In this document: in pieces, positions 19,001 through 27,619 of the stretch
Numbering within the stretch: position 1 is the first letter of the stretch
How the letters are laid out: every line of letters begins with the position of its first letter
Assembly (NCBI RefSeq): GCF_007176755.1
Contig: NZ_BJTV01000013.1
Span: 62,001 to 126,000, forward strand
Direction of reading: 5' to 3'
Origin: Streptomyces sp. 1-11
GTDB lineage: Bacteria > Actinomycetota > Actinomycetes > Streptomycetales > Streptomycetaceae
DNA: 64,000 nucleotides
The notes under the pieces: model-generated
What the model was told of the DNA's origin: nothing
Database searches by the model: none
The model's input: only the letters and a program-made list of their open reading frames with translations
Translations under genes and position numbers: made by a program

Positions 19001-19741
19001 ATGTACGACATCAGCACGCGCAAGCGAGCCCTCGCCCTGGTCGCCCAGGGCCGCAGCCTCAATTCGGTGAGCCGCGAGACCGGTGTCTCCCGGGCCGCGA
19101 TCCGCTCATGGCAGGACCGCCTCGAACCGCTGCCCCGCATGTCCCCTCCACCCGGGCCGCCTTCCGACACCGGCGCATACGCGTACCTGTTGGGCCTCTA
19201 CCTCGGTGACGGGTGCGTCAGCCCGCACCCGCGCGGCGGCTACTACCTCAGGATCGCGTGCGCCGACGCCTGGCCCGGGCTCATGCAGATGTGCCGCGAG
19301 GCCATCACACGCGTACGCCCCGGCGTACGCGTCCACACGGTCCGGAAACAGGGCTGCGCGATGGTGACCAGCTACTACCCGCACTGGCCCGCCCTGTTCC
19401 CCCAGCACGGCCCCGGCAAGAAGCACGAACGGCCGATCGCCCTCGCGGCCTGGCAACAGGAGATGGTCGACGCCCATCCCTGGGAGTTCATCCGGGGACT
19501 CATCCACTCCGACGGCTGCCGTGTCACCAACTGGACGACCAGACTGGTCGACGGTGAGCGCAAGCGCTACGAGTATCCGCGCTACTTCTTCACCAACGTG
19601 TCCGAGGACATCGTGCGGCTCTTCACCGATGCCCTGGAGCGGGTCCACGTGGAGTGGAGACGGGCGAACAACCGGAACATCTCCGTCGCCCGAAAAGCCT
19701 CCGTGGCCCTCATGGACGCCCACGTGGGCCCCAAGTACTGA
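19001..19741 (+). CDS. HTH plus double-motif LAGLIDADG protein (putative free-standing homing endonuclease)
   Basis: 246 residues from ATG 19001 (an in-frame ATG at 18968 would add 11). Residues ~5-42 form a resolvase/transposase-like helix-turn-helix (RKRALALVAQGRSLNSVSRETGVSRAAIRSW). Then two LAGLIDADG-like helices occur: YLLGLYLGDG (Asp70) and FIRGLIHSDG (Asp171), about 100 residues apart, the spacing expected of a single-chain enzyme with two half-sites. Both catalytic-position acids are present. YPRYFFTNVSEDIVRLFTDAL is typical of the second half-domain. Such genes are often annotated as transcriptional regulators. It starts 106 bases after the unusual tRNA and ends eight bases from the convergent pyruvate kinase stop. 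Confidence 0.75.
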   Translation: MYDISTRKRALALVAQGRSLNSVSRETGVSRAAIRSWQDRLEPLPRMSPPPGPPSDTGAYAYLLGLYLGDGCVSPHPRGGYYLRIACADAWPGLMQMCREAITRVRPGVRVHTVRKQGCAMVTSYYPHWPALFPQHGPGKKHERPIALAAWQQEMVDAHPWEFIRGLIHSDGCRVTNWTTRLVDGERKRYEYPRYFFTNVSEDIVRLFTDALERVHVEWRRANNRNISVARKASVALMDAHVGPKY

Positions 19742-19748
19742 GCCGCCG

Positions 19749-21185
19749 CTACTTGGGGCTGTCGTCCTCGCCGATGTGGTGGACGCGGACCATGTTGGTG
19801 GCGCCGGGGACGCCGGGCGGTGAGCCGGCCGTGATGACCACGACGTCACCCTTCTCGCAGCGGCCGTACCGCAGCAGCAGTTCGTCCACCTGGGCGACCA
19901 TGGCATCGGTGGAGTCGGCCTCCGGGCCGAGGAAGGTCTCCGCGCCCCAGGTGAGGCTGAGCTGGGAGCGGGTGGCCGGTTCCGGGGTGAAGGCCAGCAG
20001 GGGGATCGGCGAGCGGTAGCGGGAGAGCCGGCGGGCGGTGTCGCCGGACTGGGTGAAGGCCACGAGGAACTTCGCGCCGAGGAAGTCGCCCATCTCGGCC
20101 GCGGCGCGGGCGACGGCTCCGCCCTGGGTGCGGGGCTTGTTGCGTTCGGTGAGCGGCGGCAGCCCCTTGGCGAGGATGTCCTCCTCGGCGGCGGCCACGA
20201 TCTTGGCCATGGTGCGCACGGTCTCGACGGGGTATTTGCCGACGCTGGTCTCGCCGGAGAGCATCACGGCGTCGGTGCCGTCGATGACGGCGTTGGCGAC
20301 GTCGGAGGCCTCGGCGCGGGTGGGGCGGGAGTTGTCGATCATCGAGTCGAGCATCTGGGTGGCGACGATGACGGGTTTGGCGTTGCGCCGGGCGAGTTTG
20401 ATGGCGCGCTTCTGGACGATGGGCACCTGTTCGAGGGGCATTTCGACGCCGAGGTCGCCGCGGGCGACCATGATGCCGTCGAAGGCGGCGACGATGTCGT
20501 CGATGTTCTCGACGGCCTGGGGTTTCTCGACCTTGGCGATCACGGGGAGGCGGCGGCCTTCCTCGTCCATGATGCGGTGGACGTCGTGGGCGTCCCGGCC
20601 GCTGCGGACGAAGGAGAGGGCGACGGCGTCGAAGCCGGTCCGCAGGGCCCAGCGCAGGTCGTCCTCGTCCTTCTTGGAGAGGGCGGGTACGGAGACGGCG
20701 ACGCCGGGGAGGTTGAGGCCCTTGTGGTCGGAGATGATGCCGCCTTCGGCCACTCGGGTGTGGACCTCGGGGCCGTCGACCGCGGTGACTTCGAGGCAGA
20801 CCTTGCCGTCGTCGACGAGGATGCGTTCGCCGGGGGTGACGTCGGAGGCGAGGCCGGCGTAGGTGGTGCCGCAGGTGTGGCGGTCGCCTTCGACGCCTTC
20901 CTGGACGGTGATGGTGAAGGTGTCGCCGCGTTCAAGGAGTACGGGGCCTTCGCTGAATCGGCCGAGGCGGATCTTCGGGCCCTGAAGGTCGGCGAGGATG
21001 CCGACGCTGCGGCCGGTTTCGTCGGCGGCTTTTCGTACGTGCTGGTATCGCACCTCGTGCTCGGTCTGGGTGCCGTGGCTGAGGTTGAAGCGGGCGACGT
21101 CCATTCCGGCTTCGACGAGTGCTTTGATCTGGTCGTACGAGTCGGTGGCGGGGCCCAGAGTACAGACGATCTTTGCTCGGCGCAT
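19749..21185 (-). CDS. pyk: pyruvate kinase
   Basis: 478 residues from ATG 21185. It catalyses phosphoenolpyruvate + ADP to pyruvate + ATP. The family motifs run in order: [105 protein letters not shown] (active-site segment), and a C-terminal allosteric domain with FTQSGDTARRLSRYR. Length is normal. Streptomyces usually carry two pyk genes; this one lies next to the ANTAR regulator and tRNA, as I recall for pyk2 of S. coelicolor. The gene is monocistronic. Confidence 0.97.
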   Translation of the reverse strand: MRRAKIVCTLGPATDSYDQIKALVEAGMDVARFNLSHGTQTEHEVRYQHVRKAADETGRSVGILADLQGPKIRLGRFSEGPVLLERGDTFTITVQEGVEGDRHTCGTTYAGLASDVTPGERILVDDGKVCLEVTAVDGPEVHTRVAEGGIISDHKGLNLPGVAVSVPALSKKDEDDLRWALRTGFDAVALSFVRSGRDAHDVHRIMDEEGRRLPVIAKVEKPQAVENIDDIVAAFDGIMVARGDLGVEMPLEQVPIVQKRAIKLARRNAKPVIVATQMLDSMIDNSRPTRAEASDVANAVIDGTDAVMLSGETSVGKYPVETVRTMAKIVAAAEEDILAKGLPPLTERNKPRTQGGAVARAAAEMGDFLGAKFLVAFTQSGDTARRLSRYRSPIPLLAFTPEPATRSQLSLTWGAETFLGPEADSTDAMVAQVDELLLRYGRCEKGDVVVITAGSPPGVPGATNMVRVHHIGEDDSPK

Positions 21186-21332
21186 GATTCGAGCCTAGGC
21201 CTTACCCGCTGGTAGTGAATCCGGGGCTCATGACTACTCAACAACCGTTGGGTTAAGGGATATTGACAAGTGTTGAATTGTGCGACGGCCCGCTCCTTTG
21301 AGCGAAATCTCTACGTCGTGCGTTTTCGGCTT
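21186..21332. other. intergenic region upstream of pyk
   Basis: An AT-rich island (21235-21310) stands out from the GC-rich surroundings. It includes TTGTTG and TTGTCA elements on the minus strand, suitable for the pyk promoter, but no -10 with correct spacing could be fixed. Confidence 0.35.
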
Positions 21333-22028
21333 TCACAGTCGCGGGGGCCGCATGGCGAACCGGGCGCTGACCTGGGCGGTGACGCGCAGTCGCGGGGGTT
21401 CGAGGTCGAGGGGTGCGGCGGGTTCGTCCGGATGGGCGAGTGCGGCCCGGCGTGCGCCGCGCTCGAACGGGGTGCGGGCGGGGCGGGTGCGGTCGGCGCC
21501 GGTGTCGGCGAGTTCGACGAGCGCGGCGAGGGTGGTGCCGAGGGCGTCGGCGTATTCGCGGGCCCGCCGGAGGGCGTCGCCGACGGCGTCGCGGCGGGCC
21601 TGGGCGGGCACGGGTGAGTCGGGGCGCAGGGACCACCAGGGGCCGTCGATCCGGGTGAGTTCCAAGTCGGCCAGTCGGGTGGTGAGTTCCGCCAGGGCGG
21701 TGAAGTCGGTGAGTTCGGCGGTGAGGTGGACCCGGCCGTGGTGGCTGTGTATGCGTTCGCCGTGGCCGTGGGGGTCGAGTTCGGGGGTGATGGTGACGGC
21801 GCCGGTGGACACGTGTGCGACGGCGTCGGCGTAGGACTTGATGAGGTCGAGGGCGGCGGCGTTGCGGCGGGTGAGGTCGTCGAGGGTGGCGCGGCGGTCG
21901 CGGCCGCGGGCGTTGACGGTGACGGCGATGCGGGCGATCTCCGGTTCGGCGTCGATCTCGGCTTCGCCGTGGACGATGAGGAGGGGGGCGTCGGGGGTGC
22001 CGTGGGGCGGGGCCGCGGGTTGGGTCAT
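21333..22028 (-). CDS. SIMPL (DUF541) domain protein
   Basis: 231 residues from ATG 22028. The fold signature is clear: LIVHGEAEIDAEPEIARIAVTVNARGRDRRATLDDLTRRNAAALDLI, ending with RAREYADALGTTLAALVELAD and LRVTAQVSARFAM. SIMPL proteins are usually oligomeric and exported; here there is no signal peptide, so this member looks cytoplasmic. Function is not established. A His-rich loop (DPHGHGERIHSHHGRVH, about 105-125) is unusual and could bind metal. Confidence 0.8.
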   Translation of the reverse strand: MTQPAAPPHGTPDAPLLIVHGEAEIDAEPEIARIAVTVNARGRDRRATLDDLTRRNAAALDLIKSYADAVAHVSTGAVTITPELDPHGHGERIHSHHGRVHLTAELTDFTALAELTTRLADLELTRIDGPWWSLRPDSPVPAQARRDAVGDALRRAREYADALGTTLAALVELADTGADRTRPARTPFERGARRAALAHPDEPAAPLDLEPPRLRVTAQVSARFAMRPPRL

Positions 22029-22110
22029 ACGTCCCACTGTGTCACGCGCTTTCCGCTTCCTTGACCGGAGTTGGGGCTTGAGGTCACCAGATCGAAACCT
22101 CTTGGACCTG

Positions 22111-22138
22111 TTGTTTCCGGTCAGGTCCGGGTCAGAAT
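22111..22138 (+). promoter_or_regulatory. possible promoter of the 5'-nucleotidase gene
   Basis: TTGTTT (22111-22116), 16-base spacer, CAGAAT (22133-22138), about 40 bases before the ATG at 22179. A plausible housekeeping-type promoter, but neither box is a close match. No PHO-box direct repeats were found upstream. Confidence 0.3.
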
Positions 22139-22178
22139 CTACGCGCGTTGTTGACTGTTTCCCCGAGGAGACCGAGAG

Positions 22179-23984
22179 ATGCCGTTGAACCGCCGGAAGT
22201 TCCTGAAGAAGTCCGCCGCGACCGGGGCGGGGGTGGCGATCGCCGGTGCGGCGGCGGCTCCGGCGGCCGAGGCCGCCGAGGCGACGGTCCCGGGCGAGCA
22301 CGTGAAGCGGTACTCCCTGACCGTCATGGGCACCACGGACCTGCACGGCCACGTCTTCAACTGGGACTACTTCAAGAACGCGGAGTACTCCGACAAGGCG
22401 GGCAACGCGCAGGGCCTGGCGCGTATCTCGACGCTGGTCGAGGGGATCCGCAAGGAGAAGGGCCGCTCCAACACGCTGCTGCTGGACGCCGGTGACACGA
22501 TCCAGGGCACCCCGCTGACGTACTACTACGCGAAGGTGGACCCGATCACCGCCAAGGGCGGTCCGGTGCATCCGATGGCGCAGGCGATGAACGCGATCGG
22601 GTACGACGCGGCGGCGCTCGGCAACCACGAGTTCAACTACGGCATCGAGACGCTGCGGAAGTTCGAGGACCAGCTCGACTTCCCGCTGCTGGGCGCCAAC
22701 GCGGTCGACGCGAAGACGCTGAAGCCGGCCTTCCCGCCCTACTTCATCAAGAAGTTCCACGTGCCGGGCGCTCCGCCGGTGAAGGTCGCGGTGCTGGGTC
22801 TGACCAACCCGGGCATCGCGATCTGGGACAAGGCGTACGTGCAGGGCAAGCTGGCGTTCCCGGGTCTGGAGGAGCAGGCCGCGAAGTGGGTGCCGAAGCT
22901 GCGGGCGCTGGGCGCGGACGTGGTCGTGGTGTCGGCGCACTCGGGCACGTCGGGGAACTCGTCGTACGGCGACCAGCTGCCGTACGTGGAGGACGCGGCG
23001 GCGAACGTGGCGCGGCAGGTGCCGGGGATCGACGCGATCCTGGTGGGGCACGCGCATCTGGAGATTCCGGAGCTGAAGGTCGTCAACGAGAAGTCGGGCC
23101 GGACGGTGGTGCTGTCGGAGCCGCTGTGCTACGCGGAGCGGCTGAGCGTCTTCGACATCGAGCTGGTGTTCGGCAAGGGCAGGTGGGAGGTGGAGTCGGT
23201 CTCCGCTTCGCTGCGCGACTCGAAGACGGTGGCGGACGACCCGCGGATCACCAGGCTGCTGAAGGACGAGCACGACAAGGTCGTGGCGTACGTCAACCAG
23301 GTGGTGGGCCGGGCGACCGAGACGCTGACGACCGTGGAGGCCCGTTACAAGGACGCCCCGATCATCGATCTGATCACCAAGGTCCAGGAGGACGTGGTGA
23401 AGGCGGCGCTGGCGGGCACCGAGTACGCCTCGCTGCCGGTGATCGCGCAGGCGTCGCCGTTCTCCCGGACGTCGGAGATCCCGGCCGGCGATGTGACGAT
23501 CCGGGACCTGTCGAGTCTGTACGTGTACGACAACACGCTGGTCGCGAAGCTGATGACGGGCGCGCAGGTGCGGGCGTACCTGGAGTACTCGGCGGGGTAC
23601 TACGTGCAGACGGCGCCGGGTGCGGCGGTCGACGTGGAGAAGCTGACGAACGCGGGCGGCCGTCCGGACTACAACTACGACTACGTGTCGGGGCTGTCAT
23701 ACGACATCGACGTGGCGCAGCCGGCGGGTTCGCGGATCAGGAATCTGACGTTCGGTGGCGTGGCGCTGGACGACGCGCAGCAGTTCGTGCTGGCGGTGAA
23801 CAACTACCGTGCCAATGGCGGTGGCGCGTTCCCGTACGTGGCGTCGGCGAAGGAGCTGTGGTCGGAGTCGACGGAGATCCGTACGCGGATCGCGGAGTGG
23901 GTGACGGCGAAGGGTGTGCTGGACCCGAAGGACTTCGCCTCCGTGGACTGGAAGCTGACGCGGGACGGTACTCCGGTCTTCTGA
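22179..23984 (+). CDS. Tat-exported 5'-nucleotidase / 2',3'-cyclic phosphodiesterase
   Basis: 601 residues. NRRKFLKKSAATGAG is a twin-arginine signal with cleavage expected near AEAAEA (~35). The calcineurin-like metallophosphatase domain (~45-330) has the two-metal motifs TTDLHGH, DAGDTIQG, GNHEFNYG, VVVSAHSG and GHAHLEIP. The C-terminal substrate domain (~350-570) has ASPFSRTSEIPAGDVTIRD, DNTLVAKLMTG and NNYRANGGGAFPY, typical of UshA-type enzymes. Expected role: extracellular dephosphorylation of nucleotides to salvage phosphate and nucleosides. Single gene, ended by a hairpin. Confidence 0.92.
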   Translation: MPLNRRKFLKKSAATGAGVAIAGAAAAPAAEAAEATVPGEHVKRYSLTVMGTTDLHGHVFNWDYFKNAEYSDKAGNAQGLARISTLVEGIRKEKGRSNTLLLDAGDTIQGTPLTYYYAKVDPITAKGGPVHPMAQAMNAIGYDAAALGNHEFNYGIETLRKFEDQLDFPLLGANAVDAKTLKPAFPPYFIKKFHVPGAPPVKVAVLGLTNPGIAIWDKAYVQGKLAFPGLEEQAAKWVPKLRALGADVVVVSAHSGTSGNSSYGDQLPYVEDAAANVARQVPGIDAILVGHAHLEIPELKVVNEKSGRTVVLSEPLCYAERLSVFDIELVFGKGRWEVESVSASLRDSKTVADDPRITRLLKDEHDKVVAYVNQVVGRATETLTTVEARYKDAPIIDLITKVQEDVVKAALAGTEYASLPVIAQASPFSRTSEIPAGDVTIRDLSSLYVYDNTLVAKLMTGAQVRAYLEYSAGYYVQTAPGAAVDVEKLTNAGGRPDYNYDYVSGLSYDIDVAQPAGSRIRNLTFGGVALDDAQQFVLAVNNYRANGGGAFPYVASAKELWSESTEIRTRIAEWVTAKGVLDPKDFASVDWKLTRDGTPVF

Positions 23985-24003
23985 TTGCCGGGTGGGCCCT
24001 TTC

Positions 24004-24040
24004 GGCGGCGTCGGTGCCTGTTGTCGGCACCGGCGCCGCC
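24004..24040. terminator. hairpin between convergent nucleotidase and N-hydroxylase genes
   Basis: A 15-bp stem (24004-24018 with 24026-24040, one G-T pair) and a 7-base loop. Confidence 0.75.
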
Positions 24041-24057
24041 GGCGTGTGTGCGGGGGT

Positions 24058-25464
24058 TCAGCCGGTGGCCGGGGCCGGTTGTCCGGTGCGGTCGGCGGGA
24101 GCGGCGCGGGGGGCGGGGGGCTGGAGTCCGAAGGTGGTGAAGGCGGTGCGGGCGGGCAGGGGGTACTGCTCCTTGCCGGTGAGGGAGTTGAGGATGGTGG
24201 CGCTGCGCCAGGCGGTGAGGCCGAGGTCGGGGGCGCCGACGCCGTGGGTGTGCAGTTCGGCGTTCTGGACGTAGGCGGAGCCGGTGACGCACGGGGCGAG
24301 GAGGAGGCGGTACTCCTGGTCGATGCGCGGGCGTCCGCTGTCGTCGCGGCGCAGGTAGGGGTCGAGTGCGGTGAGGATGGTGTCGAGGGGGCGTTCGCGG
24401 TAGCCGGTGGCGAGGACGACGGCGTCGGTGGCGAGCCGGGTGCGGGTGCCCTGCTGGAGGTGTTCGAGGTGGAGTTCGACCTGGCCGGCGGCGATGCGGC
24501 CGGCGGTGCGGACGCGGACGCCGGGGGTGAGGACGGTGTCGGGCCAGCCGCCGTTCAGGGTGCGCCGGTACAGCTCGTCGTGGATGGCGGCGAGGGTGTC
24601 GGCGTCGATGCCTTTGTGCAGTTGCCATTGGGCGGGGACGAGGCGGTCGCGGACGGGTTCGGCGAGGGCGTGGAAGTAGCGGGTGTAGTCGGGGGTGAAG
24701 TGTTCGAGGCCCAGCTTGGAGTACTCCATGGGGGCGAACGCTTCGGTGCGGCCGATCCAGTGCAGTCTCTCCTGGCCGGCGGGGCGGTGGCGCAGCAGGT
24801 CGAGGAAGACCTCGGCGCCGGACTGTCCGGAGCCGACGACGGTGATGTGGCCGGCGGTGAGGAGGGTGGCGCGGTGCCGGAGGTAGTCGGCGGCGTGGAT
24901 GACGGGGACGCCGGGTGCTTCGGCCAGTGGCCGCAGGGCTTCGGGTACGTGGGGGGCGGTGCCGATGCCGAGGACGATGTTGCGGGTGCGGGTGCGGCCG
25001 TGGGCGGGGGTGCCGGCCGGGGTGTCGAGGCGGGTGTGGTCGACTTCGAAGACGTCGTGCCGGGGGTTCCAGCGGACGGCGTCGACCCGGTGGTGGAAGC
25101 GCAGTCCGGGCAGGTTCTGTGAGACCCAGCGGCAGTAGGCGTCGTATTCGGCGCGCTGGATGTGGAAGCGTTCGGCGAAGTAGAACGGGAAGAGCCGTTC
25201 GTGGGTCTTGAGGTAGTTGGGGAAGCTCCAGGGGCTGGTGGGCTCGGCGAGGGTGACCAGGTCGGCGAGGAAGGGCACTTGGAGGGTGGCGCCGTCGATG
25301 AGCAGGCCGGGGTGCCAGTCGAAGCGGGGGCGTTGTTCGTAGAAGACGGCGTCGAGTTCGGCGAGCGGGTGGGCGAGGGCGGCCAGGGAGAGGTTGCTGG
25401 GGCCGATGCCGATGCCGACGAGGTCGCGGGGGGCGCCGGGCTCGGGGTGTGGGGGGTGGGTCAT
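24058..25464 (-). CDS. L-lysine/ornithine N-monooxygenase family (DesB/IucD-like)
   Basis: 468 residues from ATG 25464. FAD motif DLVGIGIGPSNLSLAAL, the family block FDWHPGLLIDGATLQVPFLADLVTLAEPTSPWSFPNYL, the NADPH-binding motif TVVGSGQSGAEVF and the C-terminal VLATGYRERPL are all present. These enzymes hydroxylate the terminal amine of lysine, ornithine or a diamine in hydroxamate siderophore synthesis. It is coupled (ATGA overlap) to the upstream PLP decarboxylase, as in desAB, but no acyl-CoA N-acyltransferase of DesC type and no NIS synthetase follows. A different product, or completion by genes elsewhere, must be considered. Confidence 0.88.
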   Translation of the reverse strand: MTHPPHPEPGAPRDLVGIGIGPSNLSLAALAHPLAELDAVFYEQRPRFDWHPGLLIDGATLQVPFLADLVTLAEPTSPWSFPNYLKTHERLFPFYFAERFHIQRAEYDAYCRWVSQNLPGLRFHHRVDAVRWNPRHDVFEVDHTRLDTPAGTPAHGRTRTRNIVLGIGTAPHVPEALRPLAEAPGVPVIHAADYLRHRATLLTAGHITVVGSGQSGAEVFLDLLRHRPAGQERLHWIGRTEAFAPMEYSKLGLEHFTPDYTRYFHALAEPVRDRLVPAQWQLHKGIDADTLAAIHDELYRRTLNGGWPDTVLTPGVRVRTAGRIAAGQVELHLEHLQQGTRTRLATDAVVLATGYRERPLDTILTALDPYLRRDDSGRPRIDQEYRLLLAPCVTGSAYVQNAELHTHGVGAPDLGLTAWRSATILNSLTGKEQYPLPARTAFTTFGLQPPAPRAAPADRTGQPAPATG

Positions 25465-26822
25465 CCGGGGGTGGCTCCTTCGGCGAGTTCGAGGAGTGCG
25501 GCCAGTTCGTGGGGCCGGGTGTGGGGGTTGAGGAAGGTGGCCTTGAGCCAGAGCCGTCCGTCGGCGCGGGCCCGTCCGAGGACGGCCCGGCCCTGGTGGA
25601 GCAGGCGGCGGCGTACGGCGGCGACGGTGTCGTCGGGGGCGCCGGCGGGCCGGAAGAGGACGGTGCTGATGACGGGCGGACCGTGCAGTTCGTGGCCGGG
25701 GTGCCGCTGGACGAGGGCGGCGAACTCGTGGGCGTGCGCGCAGACCTGGTCGACGAGGGTGCCGAGGCCGGTGCGGCCCAGGGTCCTGAGGGTGACGGCG
25801 ATCTTGAGGATGTCGGGCCGGCGAGTGGTGCGCAGGGAGCGGCCGAGCAGGTCGGGCAGGCCCGCTTCGGTGTCGTCGCCGGCGTTGAGGTAGTCGGCGT
25901 GGTGGTGGAGTGCGGTGAGTTCGTGGGGACGGGCCACGGCGAGAAGTCCGGCGGCGGACGGTTGCCAGCCGAGTTTGTGCAGGTCGAGGGTGACGGTGTG
26001 GGCGGCTTCCAGGCCGGCGAGCTTGTGGCGGTGCCGGTCGCTGAAGGCGAGGCAGGCGCCGTAGGCGGCGTCGATGTGCAGGCGGGCGCCGTGGGCGGCG
26101 CACAGGCGGGCGATGTCGGGCAGTGGGTCGATGAGTCCGGCGTCGGTGGTGCCGGCGGTGGCGGCGACGAGCAGCGGGCCCGGGTGGGTGGTGAGGGCGT
26201 GGTGCAGGGCGGCCGGGTCCAGGGTGCCGCGCGGGGTGGGGACGACGACCGGGTCGGGCAGGCCGAGCAGCCAGGCGGCGCGGGGCAGGGAGTGGTGGGC
26301 GTTGGCGCCGCAGACCAGCCGGAGGCGGCCGCCGTGGGTTTCGCGGGCGAGGAGCAGGGCGAGCTGGTTGGATTCGGTGCCGCCGGTGGTGACGAGGGCG
26401 TCGGCGTGGCCGACGAGCCGGGCGAGGGCGTGGGTGACCCGGGCTTCCAGGGCGGAGGCCGCGGGGGCCTGGTCCCAGGAGTCCAGTGAGGGGTTGAGGG
26501 CGCTGGCGGCGAGGTCGGCGGCGGTGGCGACGGCGAGCGGCGGGCAGTGCAGGTGGGCGGCGCAGAGCGGGTGGGCGGGGTCGGCGGCGCCTTCGGCGAG
26601 GGCGTGTACGAGGGTGCGCAGGGCGTCGGGGTCGCCGTCCTCGGGCAGGACGTCGTCGCCGAGGGCCGCGGTCATCCGTGCGGTGACGGTGCCGGGGCCG
26701 CCGGCCGGCAGTGGTCCGCCGCGGGTACGGCCGCCGGTGGCGAGGGCTTCGAGGACGGTGTCGAGGAGGGGACGCAGGGCGTCGGGGCCGTGGGGCCCCG
26801 AGGCGAGGGGCGGCAGGCTCAT
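25461..26822 (-). CDS. PLP-dependent group II decarboxylase (lysine/diaminobutyrate type)
   Basis: 453 residues, ATG 26822 with GGAGGAGA upstream. CAAHLHCPPLAVATAADLAASALNPSLDSWDQAP and VTTGGTESNQLALLLARE are family hallmarks; HIDAAYG and DLHKLGWQPSAAG give the cofactor Asp and the PLP lysine (Lys283). The family decarboxylates L-lysine, 2,4-diaminobutyrate, glutamate or aromatic amino acids. Neighbourhood with an amine N-hydroxylase favours a diamine product such as cadaverine or diaminopropane. Compared with DesA-type enzymes the N-terminus (MSLPPLASGPHGPDAL) is short. First gene of a two-gene operon. Confidence 0.85.
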   Translation of the reverse strand: MSLPPLASGPHGPDALRPLLDTVLEALATGGRTRGGPLPAGGPGTVTARMTAALGDDVLPEDGDPDALRTLVHALAEGAADPAHPLCAAHLHCPPLAVATAADLAASALNPSLDSWDQAPAASALEARVTHALARLVGHADALVTTGGTESNQLALLLARETHGGRLRLVCGANAHHSLPRAAWLLGLPDPVVVPTPRGTLDPAALHHALTTHPGPLLVAATAGTTDAGLIDPLPDIARLCAAHGARLHIDAAYGACLAFSDRHRHKLAGLEAAHTVTLDLHKLGWQPSAAGLLAVARPHELTALHHHADYLNAGDDTEAGLPDLLGRSLRTTRRPDILKIAVTLRTLGRTGLGTLVDQVCAHAHEFAALVQRHPGHELHGPPVISTVLFRPAGAPDDTVAAVRRRLLHQGRAVLGRARADGRLWLKATFLNPHTRPHELAALLELAEGATPG

Positions 26823-27070
26823 GGGCTCTCCTCCGGGGGCACGGGACGGGCGGGCGGTCCTGGGTTCGCGGTGGTGCGGGCGCCGGGTCGGTGGCGGCCG
26901 GCGGCGGGGGTCACCGGGGTGGTTCGCGTCCGGTGACGTCCGGCTCGTCCGGGAGGCGGTCCACCGCTCCCGCAGGCTCAACGATCGGGACCGGGAGGTG
27001 GGTACTGCCGTACGGGGAAAACACGTTGGAGCGGTGGAGCGCCGGGGGCGCCGCGGCTAACGTCGGTCGG

Positions 27071-27619
27071 ATGGTCGACGCGTGGATGATCGAGGTGCCC
27101 GGTGAGCGGGTGGTGGTGCGTGAGCCCGGTCCGCGGGACGAGGTGCCGTTGCTGACGCTGTTCGAGGAGTGCGAGGACTGGTTCGTCGCGGCGACGGGGC
27201 TGCCGTCGGGGCCGGGTGATGTGCAGGGCCTGTTCTACGCGCTGCCGGAGGGTGCGAGCCCCGAGGACAAGGTGCTGCTGGTGCTGGAGCGGGACGGGGT
27301 GGTCGCGGGTCTGGTGGACGCGGTGCGGGACCATCCGGAGCCGGGCGCGGTGGCGGTGGGCCTGTTCCTGCTGGCGCCCTGGGCGCGGGGGCGGGGGCTG
27401 GGCCGTGCGCTGGCGGAGTCCTTGCTGGCGCGTGCCGGCGCGGTGTCCCTGGTCACGGCGACGGTGCCGGCCGGCTGGCGCTGCGGTGAGGGCTTCCTGG
27501 AGCGGCTCGGTTTCTCCCTGGGCGCCGTGGTCGAGGCAGGCGGCACGGTGGGCAACCGACGCGCCGGGCCGCGTGAAGCGGGGGTACGGCGGGCGGAGTT
27601 GCGGGTGCTCGGGGGGTGA
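27071..27619 (+). CDS. GNAT family N-acetyltransferase
   Basis: 182 residues; an internal ATG at 27086 is an equally plausible start. EVPGERVVVREPGPRDEVPLLTLFEE opens a GNAT domain, and AVAVGLFLLAPWARGRGLGRALAESLLARA is the acetyl-CoA loop (R-G-x-G-x-A type). The substrate is unknown. It is divergent from the decarboxylase/N-hydroxylase operon and separated from it by ~250 bases, so a link with hydroxamate formation is possible but unproved. The stop codon lies inside the first, degenerate unit of the repeat array that follows. Confidence 0.8.
   Translation: MVDAWMIEVPGERVVVREPGPRDEVPLLTLFEECEDWFVAATGLPSGPGDVQGLFYALPEGASPEDKVLLVLERDGVVAGLVDAVRDHPEPGAVAVGLFLLAPWARGRGLGRALAESLLARAGAVSLVTATVPAGWRCGEGFLERLGFSLGAVVEAGGTVGNRRAGPREAGVRRAELRVLGG

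Noticed and set aside
18820-19741. Integrated element with the tRNA as attachment site
   Set aside because: No integrase, excisionase or direct repeat of the tRNA 3' end was found; the next gene on the right is the core gene pyk.
23992-25122. Plus-strand open frame over the N-hydroxylase gene
   Set aside because: Low-complexity Gly/Val-rich translation antisense to a well-conserved FAD enzyme; no start site signals.
26823-27070. Iron box between the decarboxylase and GNAT genes
   Set aside because: Only a fragment (GCTAAC near 27056-27061) resembles the DmdR consensus, without a matching partner arm.
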